From the NCBI RefSeq assembly GCF_047731265.1, contig NZ_CP159835.1, positions 1,364,001 to 1,428,000 on the forward strand: a stretch of DNA of 64,000 nucleotides. Reading direction: 5' to 3'. This stretch comes from Patiriisocius sp047731265. GTDB taxonomy: Bacteria; Bacteroidota; Bacteroidia; Flavobacteriales; Flavobacteriaceae. The position numbers were made by a program, and so were the translations under genes. Every line of letters starts with the position of its first letter. Within the stretch, counting starts at the first letter, position 1. The notes below the pieces were generated by a model. The model did not search any database and was not told the DNA's origin. It saw only the letters and a list, made by a program, of their open reading frames with translations. This document shows positions 47,501-55,278 of this stretch, one piece after another.

Positions 47501-50500
47501 CTGAAAGACCAATATTGATAAACCCAGTTGTCTGATTAATATTTAAACCTAATGGTAATACTGTGAATGTACCTCCACCCAATCCTGTGATTGTAGGTGT
47601 TGGGTCTGAATCTCCTAAACAATAACCAGCAGCACTATAACTGAATGAAGCATTGTCTAATCCGAATACGACAACATTATCATTTGCACCTCCATCACAT
47701 CCGTTTCCGTCTGTAAATATGTAAGTAATTGTATGAGTACCTGCTCCAGCTACTGCTGGATCGAAAGAATAGTTAATTCCGTCTCCAACATCTGTTACAC
47801 CAGGGCCAGAATAAACGCCTCCTGTTGGCGAACCACCAGTAAGGCCAGTTTGAATACCGGCATCGAGACATAGATCAGCAAGGGCGGTGAAGGTTACGGT
47901 TGGTACTGCAAAGACTACTACATTATCATTCGCACTTCCAGAACAGCCATTGCCATCTGTAAAGTTGTAGGTGATTGTATGCGTGCCTACTCCTGAAAAT
48001 GCAGGATTGAATGAATAGGTAATTCCGTTGCCGTCGTCAACAACTCCAGGTCCTGAATAAACACCTCCTGCTGGAGATCCTCCAGTAAGACCAGTTTGAT
48101 TCCCTGCATCAACACATAAGTCACCTAGCGTCGCAAAGCTTACTGTTGGCAAGCCAAATACGACTACGTTATCATTGGCACTTCCAGAACAGCCATTGCC
48201 ATCTGTAAAGTTGTAAGTGATCGTGTGGGTTCCAACTCCGGCAGCAGCAGGATCGAATGTGTAATTAATTCCGTCTCCAGCATCTGTGACACCTGTGCCA
48301 GAATAAACGCCACCTGCTGGTGAACCACCAGTTTGGTTAGTTTGATTACCGGCATCGAGGCAAAGATCACCTAGGGCTGCGAAGGTTACGGTTGGTAGAC
48401 TAAACACGACTACATTATCATTTGCACTTCCAGTACAGCTATTGCCATCTGTAAAGCTGTAAGTGATTGTGTGCGTACCTGCTCCGGCAGCAGCTGGATC
48501 GAAAGAATAATTAATTCCGTCTCCAACATCTGTTACACCAGTGCCAGAATAAACGCCGCCTGTTGGTGAACCGCCAGTAAGGCCAGTTTGAGTACCGGCA
48601 TCGAGACATAGATCAGCAAGGGCGGTGAAGGTTACGGTTGGTAATGCAAACACTACTACATTATCATTCGCACTTCCAGAACAGCCATTGCCATCTGTAA
48701 AGTTGTAGGTGATTGTGTGCGTGCCAGCTCCTGCTGTTGCAGGATCGAATGCGTAATTGACTCCGTCTCCAGTATCTGTAACACCAGGTCCTGAATAGAG
48801 GCCTCCTGTTGGTGATCCTCCTCCTAAACCAGTTTGATTCCCTGCGTCTAAACAAAGATCAGTTGGTGCTGTGAAGGTTACTGTTGGAGCTGCATTAATT
48901 GTTACTCCAACGCCACTTGAATTTGGACAAGAACCTGCTGTTGTATAAGTAACAGTATATGTTCCAGGTGTTGATGCACTTACATCTATCGCTCCTGTTC
49001 CTGCATTTATACTTAATCCTCCTGTTGAACTAAATGTTCCGCCTCCTAATCCAAAAATTGTTGGTGTTGGATATGATGCATCTACACAATAGGCTGCTGC
49101 ACCATAATTGAACGAGGCATCATCTAAAGCATTAATTGTTACTCCAACGCCGCTTGAATTTGGACAAGAACCTGCTGTTGTATAAGTAACGGTATATGTT
49201 CCAGGTGTTGATGCACTTGCGTCTATCGCTCCTGTTACTGCATTTATACTTAATCCTCCTGTTGAACTAAATGTTCCGCCTCCTAATCCAAAAATTGTTG
49301 GTGTTGGATATGATGCATCTACACAATAGGCTGCTGCACCATAATTGAACGAGGCATCATCTAAAGCATTAATTATAACTGAAACACTTGAGCTGTTTGC
49401 ACAAGCTCCAAAAGTTGAATAAGTAACCGTATAACTACCAGGAGTTATAGTTGAAACGTCAATTGCACCAGTAACATTGTTAACTGTAAGGCCAGCACTT
49501 GCAAGGAACGATCCACCTGCTAAACCAGTAATGGTAGGAGTAGGATCCGCATCATCTAAACAATAAGCTGCTGCACCATAATTGAACGATGCATCATCTA
49601 AAGCATTAATTGTTACTCCAACGCCACTTGAATTTGGACAAGAACCTGCTGTTGTATAAGTAACAGTATATGTTCCAGGTGTTGATGCACTTACATCTAT
49701 CGCTCCTGTTCCTGCATTGATATTTAATCCCCCTGTTGAACTAAATGTTCCGCCTCCTAATCCAGTAATTATTGGTGTTGGATCTACTGCATCTACACAA
49801 TATGCTGAAGTACTATATGAGAACGAGGCATTGTCTAATGAATTTACTGTTACAGGTCTTGACCCACAAGATCCTGCTGTTACACAGCCTCCTTCTCCTC
49901 TTATATAATACGTTGTTGTTGAACTTGGTGAAACCACCAATGAATTACTTGTTGTTGTTGTTAATTGTGTTACTCCACAACTTGTTGTATAAACATGCCA
50001 TGCTGTTGCATCATTCAATGATCCTGTCCAACTTAATGTTGAACTACCACTTGGGCAAATTGTAGTTGGGGATGCTGTAATTAATGGCACGTCTGGGTCT
50101 GTGCAGGCAGCTACTGTTGTATAAACTAAATTGTCATAATCTGCAGAGTCCCCTGATCCTGCTGTGCGTTCAAAAGTTAAAGTAGTAATACCGGTGAATC
50201 CAGATAAATAAATCGTCCCTGTCGCCCCAGAATTAAAAACTTGTGAATGTCCTAAGTTTGAGCTAACAGTAATTGTGTTATCTCCTGTCCACGGACCTAC
50301 GGTAAAACTTATAGCGTTCCAAGTGCCTGCTGCCTTTGTAATATTTGAAGGACTCGCAAGGTTAGACTGAGCAATTGCATATTGTGTTAGACGAGCCCAA
50401 TTAGAAAAGGAAAATCCAGATTCTGAAACACCTGCATCAAAAGTCATTGTCTGTGCTTGAAGCGAAATTGCAATACTAAAAAAGAAAAAAAATACGGTAA

Positions 50501-50564
50501 AAGTATTTTTTGTCATTCTTTTAATAGAATTGATTTTAGTTAATAATGAAGTAACTTTTTTCAT
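41205..50564 (-). CDS. Giant repetitive T9SS surface protein 2
   Basis: The protein has 3,119 residues; the second ATG (50516, MTKNTFTVFFFFFSIAISLQAQ) gives a more typical signal peptide and may be the real start. Order: a beta-rich N-terminal domain; an Ig-like unit (TASPTTICPSGSSTLSWTGS); four units of about 78 residues (SFNYGAAAYCVDASYPTPTI); five 82-residue units; a fifth 78-type unit; a middle section with HYR-like (APTAICQDITVYLDGTGNV) and lamin-tail-like parts (NDLVISGVIDG, KAIEFYVIND, GDDAVELFF); thirteen more 82-residue units; the C-terminal region shared with giant 1; and the T9SS sorting domain. It is probably a surface adhesin. Its length and identical tail suggest it and giant 1 are paralogues kept alike by recombination. 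Confidence 0.85.
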   Translation of the reverse strand: MKKVTSLLTKINSIKRMTKNTFTVFFFFFSIAISLQAQTMTFDAGVSESGFSFSNWARLTQYAIAQSNLASPSNITKAAGTWNAISFTVGPWTGDNTITVSSNLGHSQVFNSGATGTIYLSGFTGITTLTFERTAGSGDSADYDNLVYTTVAACTDPDVPLITASPTTICPSGSSTLSWTGSLNDATAWHVYTTSCGVTQLTTTTSNSLVVSPSSTTTYYIRGEGGCVTAGSCGSRPVTVNSLDNASFSYSTSAYCVDAVDPTPIITGLGGGTFSSTGGLNINAGTGAIDVSASTPGTYTVTYTTAGSCPNSSGVGVTINALDDASFNYGAAAYCLDDADPTPTITGLAGGSFLASAGLTVNNVTGAIDVSTITPGSYTVTYSTFGACANSSSVSVIINALDDASFNYGAAAYCVDASYPTPTIFGLGGGTFSSTGGLSINAVTGAIDASASTPGTYTVTYTTAGSCPNSSGVGVTINALDDASFNYGAAAYCVDASYPTPTIFGLGGGTFSSTGGLSINAGTGAIDVSASTPGTYTVTYTTAGSCPNSSGVGVTINAAPTVTFTAPTDLCLDAGNQTGLGGGSPTGGLYSGPGVTDTGDGVNYAFDPATAGAGTHTITYNFTDGNGCSGSANDNVVVFALPTVTFTALADLCLDAGTQTGLTGGSPTGGVYSGTGVTDVGDGINYSFDPAAAGAGTHTITYSFTDGNSCTGSANDNVVVFSLPTVTFAALGDLCLDAGNQTNQTGGSPAGGVYSGTGVTDAGDGINYTFDPAAAGVGTHTITYNFTDGNGCSGSANDNVVVFGLPTVSFATLGDLCVDAGNQTGLTGGSPAGGVYSGPGVVDDGNGITYSFNPAFSGVGTHTITYNFTDGNGCSGSANDNVVVFAVPTVTFTALADLCLDAGIQTGLTGGSPTGGVYSGPGVTDVGDGINYSFDPAVAGAGTHTITYIFTDGNGCDGGANDNVVVFGLDNASFSYSAAGYCLGDSDPTPTITGLGGGTFTVLPLGLNINQTTGFINIGLSAPNTYTVTYTTGGTCLNSSNVGVVIGTPPASPSVVSPMTVCPGDDVILSATGSGAGSLIFYNSIPAPLGAVPMPPATATLNIGSLAPGVYTFGVTESNGTCQSLPIAIIVTVGDVVAPTAICQDITVYLDGTGNVTISPNDLDGGATDNCGTVTVTASQTVFTCADVSTGPAPANDLVISGVIDGPLVGGMPKAIEFYVINDIADLSQYGVGSANNGGGTDGEEFTFPAVAVTAGTYIYLAIEAAEFTNYFGFAPDYTNNNAPLLNGDDAVELFFQTTVIDVFGDINLDGTGQPWEYQDGWAYRNVETGPDGSTFQLGSWSFSGPNAIDTELTNATAAIPFPTATFTRSGGPVDVTVTFDDGNGNSSNCIANVTVLDTISPTISCPGNQVGSVDGSCNFTILDYTGLATPADNCLGLVVTQVPAAGTIVGVGTTNIVLTATDGSSNTANCNFDVEVFGLPTVTFTAPTDLCLDAGNQTGLGGGLPTGGLYSGSGVTDTGDGINYAFDPAAAGVGTHTITYNFTDGNSCSGSENDTVVVFGLPTVTFTAPTDLCLDAGNQTGLGGGLPTGGLYSGPGVTDTGDGINYAFDPAAAGVGTHTITYTFTDGNGCSGSENDTVVVFSLPTVTFTAPTDLCLDAGNQTNQTGGSPTGGLYSGPGVTDTGDGINYSFDPAAAGVGTHTITYNFTDGNGCSGSANDAVVVFGLPTVTFTAPTDLCLDAGNQTNQTGGSPIGGVYSGPGVTDAGDGINYAFDPAAAGVGTHTITYNFTDGNGCSGSENDTVEVFPLPTVTFTAPTDLCLDAGVQTGLGGGTSPGGVYSGTGVTDNGNGMTYSFDPAAAGVGVHTLMYTLGIAGCTDAASDDVEVFALPVVTFTALTDLCIDAGVQTSLGGATPAGGLYSGSGVTDDGDGMTYSFDPAAAGVGLHVLTYTVSDSNGCTSSASDNVEVFVIPTVTYTAPADLCIDAGVQAGLGGATPAGGVYSGTGVTDDANGMTYSFDPAAAGVGTHTITYDYTDANSCSGSATDNVAVFALPTVVFTAPADLCITAGVQAGLSGGSPTGGVYSGAGVTDNGNGMTYSFDPAAAGAGTHTITYTFEDGNGCSSSASDDVEVFTTPVVAFTALADVCVDAGVQTGLGGGLASGGVYSGPGVTDDGNGMTYNFDPVAAGVGIHSITYTLNDSGCIGTAMDTIEVFDLPVVAFTAPADICITEGVQAGLGGGTPTGGVYSGTGVTDDANGMTYSFDPTAAGIGPNTISYTFTNGNGCTNSASDDVEVLALPIVTFTAPADLCVNAGVQTGLSGGSPTGGVYSGTGVTDGGDGMTYSFDPAVAGVGTQSISYTAGDVGCTNTAADTVQVFGSSIVTFNAPADLCIDAGIQTGLGGALPTGGTYYGPGVSDDGNGMTYSFDPAVAGAGVQTLVYLVGNIGCLSTGNDTVEVFDAPTVTFVVPTPNICVLDVVVTGLGGGTPTGGIYSGIGVSDDGNGMTFSFDPTASAPVGGNIPVTYTYADTNGCSNDTTENIFVNDAINCDACQATATFGAAGWGAVMPSIDNLVLIEADYDTALLGSFEACKLIVNPGATLRVNAGDYILVNTDITVSVTGSLLVEHTGSVVQVEDSAMVTNDGTINVNVTTPEVAPRDFILSGSPMTMEMRNGVYNNSFRVVKHLTAAFNPDPAVDAFYMPNVVANFVDVDFNDWVFHTGIINPGEGYFVYPQANLADGNSTYDLVYEQGTLNNGVITYAMEFNGDANSSPSMLANPYPSAIDASLFLNANPEIDEVYFWEHITEPGAFPGGNITTENFSMEDISMYNLSGGIGAGTPATNGSTTPNGMIATSQGFGVKANAMGTAIFNNAMRVTTGNNTLRNTVSEGNKIWLQLENAQYSLSSEVLIAFMPMATESYDSGYDSHQIGSLVSLYSHLPDNTMSLGIQGREVFNKEIQIPMGYASQIDETTTFKITIKQLEGVDIENATVYLIDKATRTITNLTKEGAYKFRSRKGNFPNRFTLQFMAYDRFGRILGDDAAAIAAISVVPNPTDGLLFINSPNSIINTITLTDMRGRLVRNLKNIDGLNSTIDISVLDSAVYFLKIETEKGTLVRKVMKE
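42955..46140 (-). repeat. Thirteen 82-residue repeats, C-terminal array of giant gene 2
   Basis: Same two-Cys 246 bp unit as in giant gene 1. The part up to 44529 is shared almost base for base with copy A. The upstream units (44530-46140) match giant 1 units closely in patches but not in order. Confidence 0.9.
47640..48895 (-). repeat. Five 82-residue repeats, N-terminal array of giant gene 2
   Basis: Same 246 bp unit. About 200 bases at 48310-48500 are nearly identical to 37890-38080 in giant gene 1, showing exchange of single modules as well as of the long 3' block. Confidence 0.85.
48896..49850 (-). repeat. Four Ig-like repeats of about 78 residues in giant gene 2
   Basis: The unit has DDASFNYGAAAYCVDA, then GLGGGTFSSTGGL, GAIDVSASTPGTYTVTYTT and CPNSSGVGVTINAL. 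The two adjacent middle copies (about 48900-49375) are nearly identical in DNA. A further diverged copy lies near 47450-47680. This is a different repeat family from the 82-residue unit, again with two conserved Cys. Confidence 0.85.
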
Positions 50565-50719
50565 AAAATTTAATTTTTATAGATTGGTTATAAATTCAAG
50601 ATAGTTTATTTTTTATTGAATACAAATTTTTTAGTTGAAGTATAAATTTAATAGATATGGCCTTTTTAGTAGGTCTTTAGTATTTAACCAATCTGTCCAA
50701 GATCCGTCTGCATAATTTT

Positions 50720-51397
50720 TTGCTGGTGGAGAAAAAGATAATGATGTATCTACTATATGTGCAGGCGCTCTTAATGGAAGTTTATAATGTAGTAAATGCT
50801 AAAACAGATTCTACTGAAGCTATTGCTAAATTTTGGGACTGTAATCCCATAATTTCTCGCCATGAAGGGCATTTGACTTATTCTGAAAAAAAGCTAACTC
50901 CAGGCGGTCATTGGATGAATATCTGCAGAGCAGCAGCTATAAAACAAAATTTCAATATGATGGAAGTTTCTCATGCATATACTAGTTTATGCATTGGTAT
51001 GTTTGATGCATTTATTAGTTGCTGGGAAGCAAAATATACAACAAATTATATTCGCCCAATTACTGTTATACAAAACAAAATTGATGCAAGTTGGACACCC
51101 ATTTTATCTACCCCAAACTTTCCAGAATACCCAAGTGGACATAGCGTAGTATCAAGAGCTGCTTCTACAGTTTTAACAAATCTCTTTGGAGATAATTATG
51201 CATTTATTGACTCTACAGAAACTCCATATGGCATGCCCCAACGGTCATTTATATCCTTTTACAATGCTTCTGACGAAGCTGCAGTTAGTCGTCTTTATGG
51301 AGGTATTCATTATAAACCAGCAATTTATAATGGAATAGAACAAGGTAATAAAGTTGGGCAACACGTAGTTTCTAAAATCAAAACATTAAAAAAATGA
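50720..51397 (+). pseudogene. Vanadium-dependent haloperoxidase-like PAP2 protein, 5'-truncated
   Basis: The frame encodes the C-terminal catalytic half of a vanadium haloperoxidase/PAP2 protein. Present are the vanadate-binding set K-x6-RP (KYTTNYIRP), PSGH (FPEYPSGHS) and SR-x4-H (SRLYGGIH), plus KKLTPGGHWMNICRAA. Relatives are about 430-450 residues with a signal peptide, and here roughly the first 200 are missing. The first 20 codons look out of frame, while another frame just upstream reads FFAGGEKDNDVSTICAGALNGSL. The break lies close to the start of giant gene 2. It overlaps the next gene by ATGA. With no export signal it is unlikely to work. Confidence 0.75.
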
Positions 51398-54300
51398 AAC
51401 ATACTTATATCGTTTTAATTCTACTATTCATCCTCAGTTGTAAAGATAAAGAGACAGCAAAAAAGAAGGAGATTGAAGCTTTCTCTACCATCCCTAGTTT
51501 ATTTACACTTTTAAATCAAGAAGAGAGTGGATTTTATTTTATGAACGAGGTCAATCAATCCGAAGCTTTTAATATAATGACCTATGAATATTTTTATAAT
51601 GGTGGAGGCGTTGGTATTGGAGATATAAATAATGATGGACTTCCTGACATTTTTATGACAGGAAATACTTTTGGAGGTCGATTATATCTTAATAAAGGGA
51701 ATCTGGAGTTTGAACAAATTTCAGGTTCTGCAAATATATTTACTAGAGGATTTACCACCGATGTTTCTTTTGTTGATATCAATGATGATGGATATCAGGA
51801 CATTTATCTTTGCAAATCAATGGCAGGAGAAATAGAGTATAGAGAAAACCTCCTTTACATCAACAACCAAAATAATACATTTACTAATAAGGCCAAAGAA
51901 TATGGAATTGCAGATGCCGGATTTTCAAATCAATCTGTATTTTTTGATAATGATAATGATAATGATGGAGATTTAGATTTATATGTAATAAATCATAGAG
52001 CAGATTTTGACAACGCACATTCAATCTACGACACTAAATCTTCTAAAGGAAATTTTGAGCCTGGAACCGTATTTTGGAAAGAAGAATATTCAGACAAGCT
52101 ATATAGAAACAATGGAAATAATACTTTTACTGATGTAAGTAAAAAAGCACGAATTATCAATAATGATTTTAGCTTAAGTGCAGTGCCTTCAGACTTAAAT
52201 GGTGATGGTTTTGTTGATTTATATATTGCTAATGACTTTGCTTCTAAAGATCATGCATATATCAACCAAGGTAATGGAACTTTTAAAGATGAACTAGAAG
52301 AACGGTTTGGACATATTCCTTTAAGCTCAATGGGTATGGATATAGCAGATTACAATAATGATGGTTATCCTGATGTTGTCAATCTGGATATGACCCCCGA
52401 AAATAATTATAGGCAAAAGCAGCTAAAAGATGCCAGTTCTTATGATAAATATCAATTGGGATTAGATTTTGGTTTTTATCATCAAATTAGCAGGAATAAG
52501 CTACACCGATTGGAGCTGGGGTGCATTATTTGCAGATTTTGATAATGATGGATGGCAAGATTTATTTATCTCTAATGGACACTATAAGGACATTACCGAT
52601 CTAGATTATTTAAAATATCGTTCTATGGAAGCTGTAGAGCTCGCAAGAGGTAATGACCATGTAAAAGCACTTGATCTCATCAATTTAATGACGAGTACAA
52701 AGATAAGTAACTACATGTATCGCAATAATAAAAATTTACGTTTTAAAGATAAAACTAAAGATTGGGGATTAGATAAACCATCACATTCAAACGGTTCTGC
52801 ATATGTTGATTTAGATTTAGATGGAGATCTAGATTTGGTTGTAAATAATTTTAATCAAGAAGCCTTTTTATATCGCAATAATGCCAGGGAACAGGATAAA
52901 GGAAACTATTTAGCCGTAGCTTTAAAAGGAAATAAAGGTAATATTAACGGCTTTGGAGCAAAAGTTAAGATCAAAACAAGCTCTGGAGACCAATTTAGAG
53001 AAGTAACACCCTACAGAGGGTTTCTATCTTCTGTTGATCAAAACTTACATTTTGGTTTGGGGGTAGATAGTGAAATTCTTGAATTAGAAATAATCTGGCC
53101 TAATGGGAAAAGTCAAATAATAAAAAACATTGAAGTAAATCAAAAAATTAAATTGAGTATTGCCGATGCTTCAACTTATTATAAATTAAACGCTACAAAT
53201 AATAAGTTGTTTACAAATAAAGGGAATCTCGTTAATTATACGCACAAAGAGAACTCTTTTATAGATTTTAAACAGGAACCATTGTTGGAACATTTTTTAT
53301 CGAACAAAGGGCCAGTTATTTTAGTGGGAGATGTAAATGGAGACACCCTAGAAGACTTTTACATTGGAGGAAGTGCAGATGAGTCTGGCACATTGTATAT
53401 CCAAAAAACAGGAAGTACTTTCTCTAAAAAAGAAGTATCTTCTTTTATTGAAGATAAAAAACACGAAGATGCTGGGTGTGCATTTTTAGATATTAATTCA
53501 GATGGATATTTAGACCTTTACGTTTCAAGTGGAAGTAATGAATTTGCAGAAGGAAGCAATTATCAAGATAGAATTTATATTAATAATGGTAAAGGTGATT
53601 TTGAAAAACAAAATGATTTATTGCCGAAGATGGAAACATCAACCTCTTGCGTTACCACAATTGATTTTGACAACGATGGTGATTTAGACTTGTTTGTAGG
53701 AGGTTTTGCTAAAAAAAATAAATATCCGACATCTGAAAAAAGTTGGTTATTAGAAAATAGTAATGGTAAATTTATTGATCGCTCAGAGTTATTGCCTAAT
53801 AATGGACTATTAGGAATAGTCAACGATGCAATTACAATATCAAACAACGAATTAGTAGTTGTTGGTGAATGGATGAATATTATCTATTTAAGAAAAAACA
53901 AATTAAATAAATTTATAGAGTCACCTGGTAATGGTTTAGAAAAAAGTAGTGGATGGTGGAACTGTGTTGATACTGCTGACTTTGATAATGATGGTGACCT
54001 AGATTTAATTGTTGGGAACAGAGGGTTAAACACGATGTTCAAACCTGTCAAAAATCATCCTGCAAAAATTTACTATGGTGATTTTGATGACAATAAAGAC
54101 CTTGATGCTATTCCTTGTTACTACAATGAAACAGACCAAGTTTATTATCCAAAACATTCTTTAGATCAACTATTTAACAGCTCATTATTTTGAATCTGCT
54201 TATGTAGAAAACCTTGGTAATGGGAAGTGGAAAATGAGCAAATTACCTATCGAAGCACAATTCTCATATGTACAGGATATCTTGATTAAAGATATTAATA

Positions 54301-54572
54301 TGGATGGCTTTTTAGATATAGTTGTGGTAGGAAATAATTTTGGTGTAGATGTAGAATCCGGAAGAAGCGATGCTTCAAATGGATTAGTTTTGATAAACAA
54401 TAAAAAAGGAAAATTCGCCCCATTAACAAAAAAAGAAAGTGGTTTTTCAACTCAAAACTTAGATTCAAGAAAAATTAAAGCTATAGATGAGTCCCTAATT
54501 ATCGTTACTAATAACTCGGGACCTCTACAATTTTTTGAACTGAAAACTCCCTCTATTCAACAACAAAAATAA
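51394..54572 (+). pseudogene. VCBS/FG-GAP repeat lipoprotein (CRTAC1/ASPIC-UnbV type), broken in two places
   Basis: Three consecutive frames (51394-52542, 52469-54193, 54234-54572) are pieces of one protein of about 1,100 residues. A lipoprotein signal (MKHTYIVLILLFILSC) is followed by many FG-GAP calcium loops (DINNDGLPDIF, DFDNDGDLDLF) and an ASPIC/UnbV part (NGFGAKVKIKTSSG, NLHFGLG). Near 52485-52500 the reading jumps from GFYHQISRN directly to LAGISYTDWSWG, losing about 25 residues and the frame. Near 54165-54180 a second deletion and frame change leave LTAHYFESAYVENLGNGKW in a new frame. Such proteins are often encoded beside haloperoxidase-like genes in Flavobacteriaceae, as here. Confidence 0.8.
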
Positions 54573-54767
54573 GAAAGAATTTATTTTTTAGCTTAGACCC
54601 ATTAAAAGACATGACTATTAAACTGATTAATCAAGCTTTTTAATTCTATAACAAGTCATTATGAGCACCCTCAAAAAATATTTAACACTCCAGCCAACTA
54701 ACCGTCAGATAGCAGTAGATGCAATAGCAGACTTCTCTAAACAGCCTTGAAGTAATACCGAGGAAGA
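54573..54767. other. Gap with a 29-codon frame only
   Basis: A plus-strand frame at 54661-54750 (MSTLKKYLTLQPTNRQIA) is open, but nothing supports it as a gene. Confidence 0.3.
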
Positions 54768-54848
54768 TTAAAAACCCTCAATTGTTTGCTCATTAACAAA
54801 TGTATTTCCAACAAATAAAATTGAGCAAATAAGCAATGTTTTTTTCAT
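54768..54848 (-). pseudogene. Signal-peptide remnant of an exported protein gene
   Basis: The minus strand from ATG at 54848 encodes MKKTLLICSILFVGNTFVNE and stops after 26 codons. It is a plausible signal peptide with no mature part, most likely the surviving 5' end of a deleted secreted-protein gene. Confidence 0.4.
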
Positions 54849-54885
54849 AATAATATAAGGATGTGTTTTTTATATATCTAAGATT

Positions 54886-54927
54886 AAAAAACACCGCTTT
54901 CCACATTAAAACTGAAAGCGGCTTTTT
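54886..54927 (-). terminator. Mutated copy of the giant-gene terminator
   Basis: AAAACACCGCTTT / AAAGCGGCTTTTT is clearly related to the hairpins at 32729 and 41139 but has mismatches in one arm. It stands in the same position relative to the T9SS tail remnant next to it. Confidence 0.6.
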
Positions 54928-54952
54928 AATCTTTAAATTATTTTGCTTGAAA

Positions 54953-55096
54953 CTATTCCTTCATAACCTTTCTGACCAAGGTTCCTTTTTCGGTTTCAAT
55001 TTTTAGGAAATACACAGCACTATCTAATGCTGAGATATCAAGTTGTAGGTTGCTAGCGGCAGTACTCTAGTCTAAAACTTTTACGGAGTCAAAATG
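54953..55096 (-). pseudogene. Second orphan T9SS sorting-domain remnant
   Basis: The minus strand encodes SALDSAVYFLKIETEKG and the VRKVMKE end found in the giant genes. Upstream the sequence departs from them (HFDSVKVLD, amber stop at 55067-55069, STAASNLQLDI) but still fits a T9SS sorting domain. So it is a diverged or recombined tail. No remainder of a gene is attached. Confidence 0.7.
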
Positions 55097-55278
55097 GTTT
55101 GTTTTATGTTTTGAGTAGCATTTTAAATAACAATAAAGGTCTTGTAGCGTTTGGTTTAAAATTCACATCAAAATTCCGTAATTTCGCTGCCTTAAATTAT
55201 ATGATTGATTAATAATAGTTCCTGTTAAAAACAAATTTGACCAGAATTTAAAAGATACCCACTTTCGTGGGCAGTACC

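Noticed and set aside
32729..54927. The three related hairpins as inverted repeats of an insertion sequence
   Set aside because: They lie at the same place behind T9SS tails, all in one orientation, with T tracts, and no transposase frame is nearby. They are terminators.
55257..55271. CCCAC/GTGGG hairpin before ileS as a T-box or riboswitch
   Set aside because: A 5-bp stem 8 bases from the ATG is too small. T-box elements are not typical of Bacteroidetes, and no specifier or antiterminator structure was seen.
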